This document shows positions 62,810 through 64,000 of a stretch of 64,000 nucleotides of DNA, in pieces. Every line of letters starts with the position of its first letter. Position 1 is the first letter of the stretch. The notes beneath the pieces are model-generated. The model saw nothing but the letters and a program-made list of their open reading frames with translations. It searched no databases and was not told the origin of the DNA. The stretch covers positions 811,919 to 875,918 of the forward strand of contig DS990592.1 of NCBI GenBank assembly GCA_000155695.1, given 5' to 3'. The translations under genes were made by a program, and so were the position numbers. The stretch is from Verrucomicrobiia bacterium DG1235. GTDB taxonomy: Bacteria; Verrucomicrobiota; Verrucomicrobiia; Opitutales; Opitutaceae.

Positions 62810-64000
62810 ATGACAGCACGTCAAGTTCTCGCTCTCCTGCTTCTCGTCACAGCTCACAATATGCCGAGCTGGGCTGAACCCTTACTTCTCAATGGTCCCA
62901 TGCCAGGAACCAGCACCATGGAGTCAGTCGTGATTTGGACTCAAACCAGCGAGCCGGCGAGTGTTCAAATCGCCTATTGGCCGTTCGATACGGACGAGTC
63001 CGACGCGCTTTGGAGCTCCACCTACCAGACCGAAGCGAGCTCGGCGCACGTCGCTAAAGTTCTGATAAACGAAAAGCTCGCACCGGGGCAGCGTTACCAC
63101 TACGCGGTCTATGTCGACGGCCAAAAGCAAAGCCCCAGCTTCCGCAACGACTACAAGGCCAACACTTCCGTTCCGATGCGTTTTCAAGCGAAGCCAAGAT
63201 GGCGTTTCGTGCCCAGCGAAGACCAACGTCATTCTGTATTCGATTTCCGGATAGCGGTCGGCAGTTGTTCCTACATCAACGAAGACGGCTACGACCGCGA
63301 GGGCCAAGATCCCTACGGAGCCAAGTACCACATTTTCGAGTCCATCTACGAAAAGAAGCCCGACCTCATGCTATGGTTGGGTGACAACGTCTACTATCGG
63401 GAAAACGATTTCGAAAGCCGCAGCGGCATGCAACACCGCTGGACTCATGATCGGGCCATACCCGAGCTTCGTCCCCTTCTCGCGAATACACACCATTTCG
63501 CCATTTGGGACGACCACGACTACGGGCCAAACGACATCGGACGCAGCTATCCGCTAAAGGGTATTGCCAAGGAAACCTTCGATCTCTTTTGGGCAAACCC
63601 GAGCTCGGGCCTCCCGGAAACGCCGGGCATCTTCACTTTCTTCAACTGGGGAGACGCAAACGTCTACATGCTCGACAATCGCAGCTACCTCGCCACCGCC
63701 ACCTCGAATCCTGAAGCCTTCGGCAAGTCAAAGCCCATGCTGGGCGAGGAGCAGGTCCAGTGGCTCATCGACCACCTGGTCTGGGCCCAAAGCCAGATGA
63801 AAAGCGATTCCTCCAGCTATCCGGCTCGCTTCAATCTCATCTGCCTCGGCAACCAGGCTCTCAACGCTTCCGGCAATCCGCACGGGTATCGAAATTTCAA
63901 GGACGAATGGCAATACCTCATCGACCGCATTGTCGAAGAAGGAATCGACGGCGTCATCTTTCTCTCGGGCGACGTGCATTTCGGCGAGGTTAACCAATTC
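62810..64000 (+). CDS. Exported PhoD-like phosphatase (3' end outside window)
   Basis: 397 codons visible without a stop. Signal peptide about 1-22 (QVLALLLLVTAHNMPSWA). An N-terminal beta-sandwich (about 25-125) precedes the PhoD-type metallophosphatase domain: AVGSCSYIN near 150, LMLWLGDNVYYREND near 186, AIWDDHDYGPNDIG near 228 and FLSGDVHFGEV at the visible end. These motifs hold the Fe/Ca metal site of PhoD phosphatases, which release phosphate from phosphodiesters and monoesters. It is 62 bp downstream of the NUP-family gene on the same strand, suggesting a joint extracellular nucleotide role. Confidence 0.92.
   Translation, partial: MTARQVLALLLLVTAHNMPSWAEPLLLNGPMPGTSTMESVVIWTQTSEPASVQIAYWPFDTDESDALWSSTYQTEASSAHVAKVLINEKLAPGQRYHYAVYVDGQKQSPSFRNDYKANTSVPMRFQAKPRWRFVPSEDQRHSVFDFRIAVGSCSYINEDGYDREGQDPYGAKYHIFESIYEKKPDLMLWLGDNVYYRENDFESRSGMQHRWTHDRAIPELRPLLANTHHFAIWDDHDYGPNDIGRSYPLKGIAKETFDLFWANPSSGLPETPGIFTFFNWGDANVYMLDNRSYLATATSNPEAFGKSKPMLGEEQVQWLIDHLVWAQSQMKSDSSSYPARFNLICLGNQALNASGNPHGYRNFKDEWQYLIDRIVEEGIDGVIFLSGDVHFGEVNQF

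Overview
The window looks like a chromosomal segment of a marine or otherwise aquatic Verrucomicrobiota bacterium, most likely of the Opitutia (Opitutales/Puniceicoccales) type. This is inference from gene content: a DUF1080 protein, GH26 and GH115 glycoside hydrolases, a multiheme cytochrome carrying HEAT/TPR-like repeats, an AICAR transformylase of the eukaryote-like type, and a large purine-degradation cluster. No rRNA or tRNA gene was seen to confirm it.

Layout. 1-3178: a truncated exported DUF3857/transglutaminase-like protein. 3288-11802: a recC-recB-recD operon on the minus strand, each junction an ATGA overlap. 11998-15511: DUF1080 protein, a stand-alone AICAR transformylase domain and a secreted GH26 mannanase. 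16306-24366: an AT-richer accessory island. 24509-35233: a lipoprotein, a DinB-like protein flanked by 70-bp repeats, a secreted GH115 alpha-glucuronidase, a three-gene minus-strand operon (octaheme lipoprotein, SDR, secreted esterase), deoC and a LOG-like protein. 35504-49328: a tightly packed plus-strand purine catabolism operon. 49331-64000: transporters and salvage genes around the same theme.

The island is the most unusual part. Seven minus-strand genes are each followed by a 60-72 bp imperfect palindrome that ends in GTTRRRY-like and RYYYAAC-like boxes. In each case the R'' box of a cassette is complementary, or nearly so, to the first seven bases of that same cassette. This is the signature of integron gene cassettes with attC sites. 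No integrase gene is in the window, so within it this is a cluster of attC sites lacking an integrase. The cassettes form two blocks (one cassette at 16525-17358, six at 18613-23792). Both blocks sit at the same nucleotide: immediately after the stop codon of two copies of a small viral-type packaging ATPase gene, and just before two copies of a ~220-bp repeat. Both ATPase copies are damaged. Cargo includes a DUF4062 protein, a HEPN-type predicted RNase, and five other unrecognised products that are membrane-associated or exported, which makes a phage-defence repertoire a reasonable hypothesis.

The purine genes form a nearly complete route. Guanine is deaminated (guaD) to xanthine, oxidised by XdhABC (matured by XdhC) to urate, oxidised by the membrane cytochrome-linked PuuD to 5-hydroxyisourate, then converted by UraH and UraD to allantoin, by AllB to allantoate, by AllC to ureidoglycine, and by PucG with glyoxylate to oxalurate and glycine. 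An 8-oxoguanine-deaminase-like enzyme and a CDA-fold deaminase are embedded in the operon. Downstream lie an NCS2 xanthine/urate-type permease, an AzgA/PbuG-type permease, adenine deaminase, a Tat-exported adenosine deaminase, a TonB-dependent receptor, a double-domain NUP-family protein and an exported PhoD-like phosphatase. Together they suggest a cell that strips phosphate and ribose from extracellular purine compounds, imports the bases and uses them as a nitrogen source.
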